NCBI GenBank assembly: GCA_022478985.1
Contig: JAKSZP010009629.1
Location: 1-64,000 of the forward strand
Reading direction: 5' to 3'
Length of the DNA: 64,000 nt
Source of the DNA: Massospora cicadina
Lineage: Eukaryota > Entomophthoromycota > Entomophthoromycetes > Entomophthorales > Entomophthoraceae
A program made the position numbers and the translations under genes. The notes below the pieces were generated by a model that worked only from the letters and a program-made list of their open reading frames with translations, had not been told where the DNA came from and searched no databases. Below, piece after piece: positions 35,111-46,500 of the stretch. How positions within the stretch are numbered: the stretch's first letter is position 1; each line of letters starts with the position of its first letter.

Positions 35111-35450
35111 TAATTAAAGCTTATTGCAATAACATGGCTTGGGCCAAAAAATCAACGTCAAATTTATTCAAATATCCACTTTGCAGTTCAAGCTGATGTC
35201 TCATTGCCAAATTAATCAACAATCCATTTACATTTTAAGCCAAATATCTCAATGCCACTTAATTTAACTAAAAACCTTACATTTTGAGCTGAATATCTCA
35301 ACTCCAACTTAATTCTTTAACCACTTTATAGTCTGGGCCAAATATCTCAATGCCAAACTAATCAATTATCCATTTACTGTCTAAGTCAAATATCTCAATG
35401 CCACCTAAACAAACTATCCACTTTTTAATTTAGGCCAATTATTGCTGCAC
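35111..35450. repeat. Minisatellite, about seven units of 48-50 bp
   Basis: The phrase CCAAATATCTCAATGCCA and variants recurs with a period of 48-50 bp; units end near 35161, 35209, 35258, 35308, 35356, 35404 and 35450. Units are clearly diverged from each other, so the array is old. Confidence 0.8.
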
Positions 35451-35610
35451 TAAAACTTGGCAACTAGTCCCAAAATAATTGGGATTATTATCAAATATTC
35501 AAAATGAGATATTGTTTGGGATCAACCTGAAGAAAACGTCTACAAGTTTCATGAACAAATAAGATGAAAAAACATAATCATTTTTCCACCCCAAAGTAAT
35601 TACATATTTC
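35451..35610. other. Spacer between minisatellite and dispersed repeat
   Basis: AT-rich; nothing recognised. Confidence 0.4.
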
Positions 35611-35758
35611 AGTATGTGTAATCAGCATGATAGCACTAGCACATGAACCGCTCAAATGTGAGTACCTAGTGCCATTGAGAGGGCCAGTTGACATCCTGAT
35701 TAGGGAGTCATTTTTGTCAGCTGTATGACGAAAACATAAATTTGAGCTGGTCATAAAT
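35611..35758 (+). repeat. Dispersed repeat R, copy 1
   Basis: Contains AGCACTAGCACATG and GAGTACCTAGTGCCATT. It aligns with R copy 2 directly downstream as a head-to-tail duplication. Confidence 0.75.
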
Positions 35759-35762
35759 ATTT

Positions 35763-35953
35763 TGTATGTTGATATGCATAATTGGCACAATAGCACTTGC
35801 ACATGGACCACCCAAATGGGAGTATCTAGTGCTATTAAGAGAGGCCTGTTGACGTCCCAATTAAGGGTATGTCATTTATTTAGATCAATGCTGAAATTTC
35901 CCAGAATTTATATTTTGTCAGCAGTATGATGAAACTCATTTTGAGATGATCCT
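35763..35953 (+). repeat. Dispersed repeat R, copy 2
   Basis: Contains AGCACTTGCACATGGACCA and GAGTATCTAGTGCTATT. Similar to copy 1, and in reverse complement to 51165-51347. No ORF of interest. Confidence 0.75.
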
Positions 35954-36007
35954 AGGACAATTTTGCGTGTTAGTGTTGTGATTTTTGTCTCTGAAATCTT
36001 ACCAAAT

Positions 36008-36023
36008 ATGATATTATTTTGCC
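36008..36023. repeat. Target copy 1 of 3 (left TSD of LINE B)
   Basis: ATGATATTATTTTGCC, repeated exactly at 42062-42077 and 47361-47376. Confidence 0.93.
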
Positions 36024-36108
36024 TTTTCTGCTAAGCATCACTTTTTGAAAATCAATTCAGCCTGAAATTTAGCTCCACTAAAGAGATTTACGAAAACTAT
36101 TAGCAAAT

Positions 36109-38406
36109 ATGGCGGGAAACCCCGCAAAAGAACCCGCAGGCTATGCCAAACGAGCCAGCACCACCCCCAAATGAAGCAACCCTCGGTTACCCACCTCAGG
36201 GTCAACCAGAATCACCCGCTCTCAAGCAGCAGCCATGAAAGCAGGCACCACCCCCCAACCTGGAGCTACTCCAACTAGCGCCAGTTCACCTGATCGCACT
36301 TCTGCAACCTGCACGCCTAACAGCTCTGTGTGTGCTGCCTCCCACCAACCCGCTGGGCCCCCTCCAACCAAGGAGGCCATCACCCATGCTGTTTTAATGG
36401 CGTCTGCTCAGTTGAATGCAACTCAGTCCATCCAGACATTCACCTCCCCCATTGTGTCAGCTAATTCAGCCCCATCTATTATTGCTGACGCCGTGTTTCT
36501 GGCTCCCTCCATGAGGGGCGATACCCAGCTACCTGGCCCCCAAATCCTCAGATGTAAGGTTGGATTAGCCGCACACTCTGGTTCACTAAGCACCAAATTG
36601 GGACAATCTACTCTTCCCAATGAGGATTCAAATGGTTCGGATTTTGGAACTTCACACCAGTTCCAATCTCACCCGTCCCATTTAAACCCCGTAATTGGCA
36701 CTTCTCAAGTCGGCACTTTATCGCAATATGCTGAAAACGACCAATTCACTAATCAGCCAATGAGTTTTGCCCACGAAATCACAGCAAACACTCGGGCTGA
36801 ATTTACCCAAATAGATTGGGATGGTGATGAAACATCTCCCTCCTCCCAATTGGCTGGAGTTAATTCCAATATGGATGGGACTCCCCAATTTAGCGAGGCC
36901 CAACAAACCGCCCCTCAATTTAATATGACGCCAGCAACTGCTGTAACATTCCAGAAACAAGGGAACTCCGCAAACTTGTCCAAACCACCAGCTCACACTC
37001 AACCTGCAATTGCAGCCCAAAGCAAACACAAACGTACCAAAGGAGCCACTGGGGCGTGGCAAAAGCCTCTGGCACCAACGCTACCCAAAGCTGATCCCCG
37101 TGAAGTGGCGTTTATTGCTGATGTTAAGAAGAAATGGGCCGAAACTAGAGCGCAAAAAGCACTACCTCGCTCAACCCTCTCCCACGCAATTCACCTTTAT
37201 TATGGGCATAACCCTGTTGAATTCTATACAGAGGATTACTTCTCATACTTTGCAGCGATTGCGGAGACATTCCCTATTAACACCACCATCCATGAATCAG
37301 TGGAGGGCCACTACATCGATGTGGGCTTCACTGAAGCTGCCCTTGCTGACCATGCTGCCACCCTCCAGGTCATTATTCCACGCGGATCTCTTCGCATCTC
37401 CCGCACACGCTCTCACCTGGAGAAAATTTCATGGGTTACTTTTTCCAACCTACCAACGACTGTTGATCCTGAGTCTCTTAAACTGGCACTCCATCATGGT
37501 TTAATGGAGTTTGGGTCTGTTCTTTCAGTGGACTTTAGCGTCCCCTCTTACTATTCTCCCACTCAAAGAGCTCGCACTGCTAGGGCGTCGTTCATCCCCT
37601 CCCCCACTGTATCCTGCAACATTGAGGTTATTCCTCGTGTGGCGGTAGTTGGGGCATGCCCTGAGATCTTTTTTGTCGACCCTGATCAGGCGCGCCCCCG
37701 GTGTTCATGGTGTAACGCCCTTGGACACTTGTATAGTGGCTGCACAGCTCGAAAACAAGCCCTCTTAGCCACCACCCAGGGGCCTAAACCAGGCCAAAAA
37801 ACGATCCCACATGGCTGCAGCAGCAATTCCACAACCCACACAATGGGTTCCCATTCAAGACCTGTCCCCTGAGGCCTTACGCCTAGCAGTTGAAACAGCT
37901 AACCCCACTATTGGTGTGGGATACCTTCGCGCTCATGCCCCCCTTCCAATGGGCACCCCCTCAATCTCCCAGAGTCAACTCCCTCTCTCACCAAGCGCAA
38001 GGCATCTCCCACAGGGTGCCCCTCGTCAGCCACCCCCACTCAGGGCTCCGCGGCACCCCCACCAACCTCCACCAGCGATTTATCGCATCAGCTCTCAGCT
38101 CCCAATGGAGCTATGCCCACCAGCATGGACTGGCAACTCGCGGCCTGCGGTAGAAGTGCCACATCAAAGAGTCCTACCCCAACCCCACAGTCCATTTCGC
38201 GCGGATCCTTTGAAGTGTTGGAGGAAGTGAATATGGACTCAGACTCATCAAATGGGGACACCGCGGAGGTCACCATTGAGCACCCTCAGGTCCTTCCCCT
38301 GCAACGGAGCGGGGGCAGCATCCTAGGCTGGCTTACTGGGTCCTCCGCCCCCCCCACCCTCTCCTTCCCCTCAGAACCCTCGACGCTCCTCACGGATTGC
38401 AGCTAA
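36109..38406 (+). pseudogene. LINE B ORF1 (RRM-like plus CCHC), lightly broken
   Basis: The likely start is 36109 (MAGNPAKEP...). A TGA at 36172 falls in the same frame as the 545-codon ORF that begins at 36235, and the residues between (STRITRSQAAAM) look like real ORF1 sequence, so the stop is probably a recent mutation. The N-terminal 260 residues are rich in Ser, Thr, Pro and Gln. An RRM-like segment (ISWVTFSNLPTTVDPESLK) is near residue 400 of the 36235 ORF and a CCHC knuckle CSWCNALGHLYSGC near 490-503. Past about 37800 the C-terminus continues in two other frames to 38406 (Pro-rich, then FEVLEEVNMDSDSS), implying two frameshifts. Confidence 0.85.
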
Positions 38407-38492
38407 TAGTCAAGCTAAAGGACTCAAAACTAGCCGCCTCACAGCAGCAGGTTTAAGCGCTGGCAACCCCCAGGACATGGAGGGGAACAGCT

Positions 38493-41400
38493 ATGAGTCC
38501 CCATGGCAGCACCCTGGCCCTGCAATCCATCAACGCAAATGGGTTGCGGGACTTTAAGCGGAGAGCCCGCCTCCTCCGAAACTTCAGGTCAGCACAAATT
38601 GACATCGCTGCTGTCCAGGAGCCCCATATCCTCCCCCACGAACAATCTGCATGGAATGAACAGTTTGGAGGCAGCTCCTTCTGGACAAACCATGCCGCCC
38701 TTATTGTTTTGAATCCCCGGGTTAAAACCCATTCTTTTTCACAATATCTAGGTGGCCGCCTCATACTGGCCAAACTCACCACTCCTGACTTCTCCTTCTT
38801 CGCTGCAAGCATCTACCTGCCTAATGCAGGTCAGGAGCAAAATCGGCTCTTGGAAGAGCTCCTCCAACTCAATCTCCCACGGAATACAGTCCTCTTAGGA
38901 GATTTCAACACAACCATAAGTCGCGTCCGTGACTCTTACCCCCTGCAGAAAAGGAACGCCCTGGATCAAGTCGCCTCCAGGATTTCCTTCGCCTGAGTGG
39001 CTTTATAGATGCGCTTCCACCCTCCGCGTCTGGCCTAGGTTGCATGACTAGGATCCAGTATGATGGAGGAGCTTTCCAGTCAGCGTCACGCATAGATATG
39101 GCACTGATTGGCCCCCTGCTAATTGGCCGCGTCTCCTCTCCCATCTCTCGTGACAACCATCTGAGTGATCACAGGTCACTCACCGTTGTCCTCACCACCA
39201 CACTTAGACCGTCGCGTAGGTTCTGGCCTAGGGTTGCCCCAGCTCTTCTCAACAACCCCTTCACTAAGGAGAAGCTGTCTATGACCATCCGGGAGACTCT
39301 CACCTCCCCCCACCCCACCTGCTTGACCACAAGGCTAGATGGGCGGTGACCAAGGAGGGCATCACCCGCGTTGCTTACAACTGTGCCAAAGCCCAGATGA
39401 CTGCAGCTCGCGCCAGAGTCAAAAGGGCGGAAGCCAGAATCAGACATCTAGAGCGAAACTGCCAGCCTTCGCCCTCTCCCAGATGGTTGGAAGACTGGGA
39501 AGCGGCGCAGGAAGAACGGGCAGCAAACTTTACAACATCTCGTTACTATGCTCAATGGGAACGCCCCACCCGCTTCTTCTTTCAGAAACAGAAAGCCCGG
39601 TCAACAGCGCAGGATATTACTGCACTGAAGATTGGCACTACAACCACTTCAGATAAGGAGGAAATCACGCAGGAACTACACCGCTTCTACTCCAGCCTCT
39701 TCCATGCCACCCAGGTGGACCCATCGGACATCCAAGACTTCCTGTGGCGGGCTCCAGAGCCGCCCATTGACCCACGGGCTGATGAGGCTCTACTGGCGCC
39801 TATTTCCATCCAGGAGGTGATGGAAACCCTTCTGAAATCCCCACGGTTTAAAGCCCCAGGCCCAGACGTAATACCCTTTGAGGTGTACCTTCTGGAACCT
39901 GCAGTGGTAGATAGAACCCTCCGCGACCTCTTCGCTGCACTCTTGGTGAATGGCGAGGTCCTCCCCGACTCCAGAGGCTCAATCACGACCCTCATTCACA
40001 AGAAGTCAGACCGTGAGAACCTGGCGAACTGGCGCCCCATAGCGTTGATCAACACAGACCACAAGCTCTTCACGAAGCTTCTGGCCAACCGCATCACCAA
40101 ATGGGTGTCACCTCGCCTCTCCCCATCCCAGTACGGTTTTATTCCGGGGAGGTCGTTATGGGACAACTATAATGACCTTCACGTGACTTTGACTGCTAAC
40201 TCTCGTAAGGTGAATGGCTTTGTGGCTCTTCTGGATATGGAGAAAGCATATGATCGGGTAGCCTGGAAGTATATTGATGCTTCCCTGGCCCGCTTCCATC
40301 TCCCACCCGCAGCTAGGCGCTGGATATCAGCGCTCTATGACCAGCTCCACACCAGAGTCCTGGCGCCAATGGGTTTTACAGTGGCAGTACCAGTTGGACA
40401 AGGTCTCCGGCAAGGGGACCCCCTGAGCCCTATCCTTTTTAACATCACCCTTGACCCCCTCTTGGCCTCCTTACAGGACAAGCTAACAGGGATTCTGGTC
40501 CCAGGTAAAGCCCTCACACGCACCATGGCATTTGCAGATGACACTGCCATTGCATTTGGCTGCCCTGGGGATGTTGCCCTCGCTGCTGTGACCATTGAGA
40601 GGTACACCAAGGCGTCCAACGCCATGGTCAACACCTCCAAGACAACAGTTGTACAGGTCGGCTCCCCCACCTTCCCCCCACCATTTGGTATTGAACCTGA
40701 GCGCGGTACCTTCCGTCACCTGGGCGTTCTCACCAACCAACAAGGAGTTGCGCTAAAAGACAATGAGGACTTGCTCCTTGCAGCAGTTAACTCCAGGATT
40801 GCCAGCTGGAACCGGCGGCACATCACCCCCAGGGTCGAGCTCTGATGGCCAATGTGTTCCTCCTCTCCAAAGTCTGGTTCCTAGCGCACGTCTGCCCATT
40901 CACAGATGCCTTTTATACGCGGCTCAATGTACTCCTCCGCTGTTGGATCTGAGGCTCAAACCATCCACCAATAGCCCTCTCAACCATTGCCCGACCCTGC
41001 AATAAAGGGGGCCTAGGGCTTCTGGACACGCGATCCCACGCCACCACAATCTTCCTGAAGTTCCTATGGCCGATTGTCTGCTGGGACGCGACCCCCATGC
41101 CCCAATGGGCGCCCGCCCTCCGCCAGTCAGTGTCAGCAGCTCTGGGTCTTCCTAGAGCATCTCTGACCTCATTAGGGGAGTGGCTCACAAACCACCCAGG
41201 CCATCGCCTAAAACCATCCTCATCCCCCTACTGGAACCAGGCTCGTTGCCCTGAAACGAGTAGGCGCGCGGATCCACCATGCCTTCCCATACAGAAGGGA
41301 AGGCCCTGGCCTCAGCCCACGTCGCCATGCAATTGTGCACAATGGACAAGTTGTCACAACTCGCCTCAACCCCCAAGATCGTCCTCCCATCCGCCCAAGA

Positions 41401-42006
41401 CTCCTTGAGCTCCTCCCTCCCTCCGTGAGATTTGACCTTAAGGAATTGTGGAAGGACGTCTATCACCCCATCCTGTCAGCAAAGGTGTCCAACACCTTAT
41501 GGAGAGTGCTCCACTGTTCATACAGGACAGGGGACCGGACTGGCCCTACCTTCCAGCACCAAAGCTGCCCCCGCTGTGTGGATCCTATTGACTCCCACCT
41601 CCATCGTTTTTTCACCTGTCCAGGTGTCGCCGCATTTTGGCCAAAGGCCCGCGCGCTCCTCCATGCTCAGCCCTGGTCTGGACACCCTGTGCAAGACCTC
41701 ATGTTTGAGCAGACATTGCCAGGTTGCCACCGACCCCTCCGTGTCCTCGCCTATGCCACAGCCATCTGGACCATCCATAACTCCTTCCTTCGTGCTGCCT
41801 TTGACCAGCAGGTGTGGACCCTTCCACACATGATCACCCACCATCAGGTACACTTTGAGATGGCCCTGAAGGTCTGCACTATGTCGCCAACCCTCCCCCG
41901 CTCAGTTGTCACTGCAGCACGGCTCTGGCGCGCAAACCCCCCTCCCTTTCTCAGTGCCTCCTCCCTCCCCTTCCCTCGCCTCAGGCTCTTAGGAGCCCAG
42001 GCGTAA
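38493..42006 (+). pseudogene. LINE B ORF2 (endonuclease, RT, zinc finger), lightly broken
   Basis: Endonuclease: LQSINANGL near 38520, IAAVQEPH near 38608, GDFNTTISRVRDS near 38899, and SRIDMALIG...SDHRSLTVV near 39087-39186. Frameshifts fall near 38970 and 39325. Then a 499-codon uninterrupted RT (39346-40845): KAPGPDVIPFEVY, NLANWRPIALINTDHK, LLDMEKAYDRVAW, GLRQGDPLSPILFN and the catalytic FADDTAIAFG near 40530. The frame changes at 40843-40847 (TGATG overlap) and a TGA at 40950 replaces a Trp conserved in LINE A. The C-terminal ORF 41335-42006 holds the zinc finger (CPRCVDPIDSHLHRFFTC). Confidence 0.92.
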
Positions 42007-42060
42007 TTCAATAAACATCGATGAATCCCCCTTGGGTTGGGACCATCTAGTACTAAAAAA

Positions 42061-42078
42061 AATGATATTATTTTGCCA
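42061..42078. repeat. Target copy 2 of 3 (right TSD of B, left TSD of A4)
   Basis: AATGATATTATTTTGCCA. The core 16 bases close LINE B; the same bases, extended by one on each side, open LINE A4. Confidence 0.93.
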
Positions 42079-42171
42079 ACTTTTCTTTCTCGTTACAAAC
42101 ACTTTTGCAACCCATTCAATTCAAGACTAAATCTAGTTTGATAATCTCATAGAGGGGATTAGTCTGCGCCC

Positions 42172-43590
42172 ATGTCTGGGAGCAGTTGGGCAAGCAAGGC
42201 AAGAGGAGCAGGCGGAAGGCCCGCGGCCTCTAACGTTCAAAAACGCCCCAGAGAATCTGGCGGAATAGAAAAAAATCTAAAAAAACTGGCGGTCACAATT
42301 TCCCCAGAGATACTTGCGTGGCAAGCACGATGCAACCAGTACATCAACACGCCACATTCCCAGCCACTTTCGTCGGTGGAATTTGGAGTCTGTGTGTATC
42401 TGGACATCCAAAAAATGGCCCTATGAGAAAAATTTTGTGAAGATGTACACAAAATTTTCCTGACCGTGGTGTACGTTGCACCTCACTCCATGTCACGCAG
42501 TTGGCTGGACCTAGGTTTTGAAAGCAAAATAGCAGCAGACGAGGCTGCAGTGGTGCGCATAGTGGTCAACCTCCCCAAAGAGCAATGGGTCATCGAAACT
42601 AAACGCACCAGATGGACAAAATCAAACCAAATTTTCCTCACGTTTGACTTTTTGCCTAATATGATGAAACGTGACATTTTGGAGCAACACCTGAAAGATG
42701 GTCTCGCCATATACAGCGAAATACAATCTTTCAAAATGCAACATTTCACACTGATGCCACACCTGTGCACCGGCAAAGCCATCGCAGTTCTGACCCCAAC
42801 CAAGGAGATCGCGAAGGACCTAACCCAGATCCCGCACTCCACCTTTATTGACATCGCAGGGCACACCACCCACCCATTCCAGGTAACCGTGGACAGCGCG
42901 CCCCCCATTTGCACCCACTGTGATGCGTTCGGCCATAAGGTGCATGCATGCCCCATCAAAGAGGGCGTCACATTCCAAGAGCACCCCTCAGCGGCCATGG
43001 CCAGCGGAGAGGCGCACTACGAACCAACTGCAAGCACCAAGGAGGCTTTCCCGTGGGGAGCACAAGGCTGCTACCTATTGGTAAAGCCCATCTCCCCGCA
43101 GGAGTGGAAGAAGGCCAAGCAGGCCCATAGGACCGCGGCCAAGGAAGCAGCCAAGGCCACCACCACCATCCCACACTCACAACGCCAGGAGGACATGGAG
43201 ACCTTCGCTCTGGAAGCAACTTGGGAATCCATCACCCAATCAGATTGGGAGGCCCATGCCAAATGGGCCACTCAATCTGAGGATCTGATGGGAGATTTGA
43301 TCTCACCCAATTGCTGCACCCAAGCCCTGGTTGAAACTGACTTGGGACCTATCCCAATCAAAAAAAATTTTTTTGCCCCACTCAACGGTGCACCAAACTT
43401 ATCCGCACCACAAAAAATTCGTCCGACGTCGGGAAAACAAAAAGCAAAGGCCAAAGCCAACGTGACTCTTTCCGCAAAATTTAACAAAAACCCGATAGCG
43501 TTGCTGCTAATACCTGCGCTGCTGTGAAAGCCTGTGGGGATCTGGAAGAGGCTGGTGGGCCCAGGGGCCACCCCCTCGCACCTAAGGTGC
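42172..43590 (+). pseudogene. LINE A4 ORF1, broken by one stop
   Basis: Starts MSGSSWASKARGAGG at 42172. TGA at 42424 replaces the TGG that A3 has at the same place, and the frame changes by one before 42466. From 42466 the ORF is open for 353 codons in the family frame and contains the RRM-like region, the knuckle CTHCDAFGHKVHAC and, unlike A3, the family-frame C-terminal tail (GAPNLSAPQKIRPT). It ends just before the ORF2 start. Confidence 0.88.
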
Positions 43591-43591
43591 A

Positions 43592-46500
43592 ATGGGGGAA
43601 ACCTTCACTCTAGGGATGCTGAATATCGCCGGACTCAAGGCCTCCCTGTCCCAGGGTAGGAAACTGAGTTTTTTACAAAACAATTTACCCATGGATATCC
43701 TGGCCATCCAGGAGTCCCACTGTCCACGAGGTTCTGAGGAAGCTTGGAAAACAATGCTCCTACCATCCCTATCCTTTTGGTCGAAGCACTGTGAGGTGCT
43801 AATTCAGAAAAACAATTTTTTCAAATTTACATCTTCAGAAACATTCCTAAATGGCCGAGTGCTCATTGTCACTTTCTCATGGGCCAATGTTGCACACACA
43901 ATTGTCAACATTTATGCCCCAAACAGTGCACAAGAGCGTCAGGAATTTTCTCATCAGTCAAATCCCTCCCGCTACCCCCCAATTCTTTCCTAATTGGCGA
44001 CATGAACTGTTGGCTAACCTCACCAACGGACCGGTGGCCACCCTCACCCCACGCCCCACAGGGTCACGTAGAACTACGCGTTTTAAAAGCCACCCTTGGG
44101 TTAATGGATGCGCTGCTGCGACATACCCATTGCTCGAAAACATGACGTGTCCCCATGTCCACAACGGCCAATTAAGGTCCATGACCCGCATCGACCTTAT
44201 TCTAGCACCGGCGAAATTCCAACCCCACATCTCCCACTTCAAAACAATGAAATGGAATTCTCTGACCACCGACTGGTCTTAATAACATACCACTTACCCG
44301 TCACAGTTGCAAAGGCCCCACATTGGTGCAAAATCTGCCCCCCAGAGCTCGCGTTGCCAGGATTTTCCACGTGGGTGGAAGAGGCAACTTTGGCAAGATT
44401 GTTTGTTGCGCCGTTTTGCGCGGACCCCATTTCCACATAGGCAACTTTCAAAGAAGACACCATCTGCCACTATCGCCATCTCTCATCCAGACGCTCACGA
44501 GCCACATCAGCAGTTATATCGCGCGTGCTGGCAGAATTGGCCCACTTGGAGTCCAACATTCCAGCCATAGGATATAGCCCTGCATGGGGCCAGAAGTGGG
44601 CGGAGGCAGCCGCCCACCTTAATGCACTTGAAAGGCAACACAAACATTGGGTTTGTGTCCAATACAGGGCCACATGCATCACTAAAGGCAACAAGTGCAC
44701 CGCATACTTCTTCAAAAAAATTTTGCACCACGCCAGAGTGTGGCATGCACACAGGTGCAAAGATCGGATAATTCTATTGTGGACACACCAGCCAAAGTGG
44801 CAATCGAAATGCAAAGATATTACTCTGAGTTATACCGAGCCAAACCAATTCAGCCGGCTGAAATGGCAGAATTTCTCGACAGAGCTCATATCTGCACCAT
44901 TTTACAATACCCGGAAATAATGAATTTAATTACTCCAAACGAATTATGGACTACCATTCGCGGTGCGCCAAATTGAAAATGCCCAGGCCCATATGGCATT
45001 CCATATGAGTTCTACAAAAAATATTTTAAATATATATCCCTATTGCTGCTAGCCTCACTCAACCAAAGCCTGTTGGAAACGCGCCTCCTACCAGGAGGAC
45101 ATGAGGCCTTTACGGTCACACTCTTCAAGAAAGGGGATAGGCTAGACTTAGCCAACTGGCGCCCCATTTCTCTAACAAACACAGACACCAAAATTTTAAC
45201 AAAAATCATGGCTAACCGTTTAGGGACTGTAGCATCTGCCACCATCTCCCCAGAACAATTTGGTTTCATCCCCAGAAGGTCGATTTGGGATAACGTGCAC
45301 TCTGTGGCTAATGTGTGTCAGTCCACAGCCTCTGGGGCACTTGTATTCTTGGACCAACAAAAGGCCTATGATAGAGTAAACTGGGAATACCTTAGGGCCT
45401 GCCTACAACAATTCCGCCTACCTCCCCGCTTCATTAGCTGGGTGATGCTGCTCACGGAATCTGCAACAATGGCAGTGCGCGGCCCAGGTTTCCTAATGGA
45501 AGTAGTCCGTCCTCAAAGGGGCCTGCGACAAGGGGACCCCCTGAGCCCACTCTTATACAACTTCAGCCTTGACCCACTACTGCGAAATGTGAATGCCCAC
45601 CTCACTGGGGTCCATGTGCCAGGCCAAACCCCAGTCAAGATGATGGCATTTGCAGATGATTGCGTGGTGGGGGTGTCTAATAACAAAGATGCACGCGCTC
45701 TTGAAGCCCTCATCCGGGAATATTCCGGGTAAGCAACGCGGCACTGAACGCCTCCAAAACCGAAATCATCCTCCTTGGTCAGTTTCAGAACTGCTGGGCC
45801 CCAGCAAGTAGTTCCCAACCCGGACCATCTGCTCGCCCACGTCCACGCCTTACTAACTCAAAACACACCGCTCCACTGGTGCTCCCCTTTGTGCCACGAC
45901 CTACCATAGGACTGGTACGCCATCTGGGCGTGTGGTTGGAGGCAGGTGGATACGCGTCAGCAGTAATGGAGTGCCATATACTGGACAAGGTGACAAAGCG
46001 AATCGCCTCTCTCAGAGCCCACCCTACTACCCTCACTGGCAGGGTTGTTCTTGCCAACTCTATGCTCCTATCCAAAGTCTGGTTCAGAGCCCACGCCATC
46101 CCCTTCTCCCCAAGCTTCTTCAAATCCCTGTATGCTTTGCTAAAAGGTTGGCTTTGGTCAGGCCGCCCTCCACCAGTACGGCTAGAGGTCATGTTTGGCC
46201 CTCATCATCATGGTGGCATGGGCCTACTTGACTTCAAATCCCATGCCGCCAAGATCCTAGACTCCTGGATTGCGGCCGTCACTGCTCCTACACTCCCATC
46301 CCAACACTGGTCCCGCGCGGCCTGCTCCAACTTCTCCCAAGCCTTGGGCCTCAACAATCCATCAAACCCCCACTCCCTGATGAAATACCTCGCATCACAC
46401 ACATCAGCTACAGGTCCTCACGGGACCAAATCCACTACAAACGAATCCTACTCTCCATGCGAAGCGCAGAGTGGAGAATTCATATTAGTGGACATACAAC

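Larger units (their letters stand above)
36024..42061 (+). mobile_element. LINE B, GC-rich and relatively well preserved
   Basis: A non-LTR element of about 6.0 kb, richer in G and C than anything around it. It starts TTTTCTGCTAAGCATCACTTT, has ORF1 from 36109 and ORF2 from 38493, and ends with AATAAACATCGATG and a short A-run. It is flanked by a perfect 16 bp duplication. Only a few frameshifts and stops separate it from a full coding capacity, so the copy is fairly recent. It is a different family from LINE A: RT and zinc finger are homologous in plan but far apart in sequence. Confidence 0.94.

Noticed and set aside
35111..35450. CRISPR-like array
   Set aside because: Repeat units are contiguous and diverged, with no conserved repeat separated by unique spacers, and the context is eukaryotic.
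36718..37062. 114-codon minus-strand ORF in LINE B ORF1
   Set aside because: The + strand frame is a 545-codon ORF with RRM-like and CCHC features; this is its antisense shadow.
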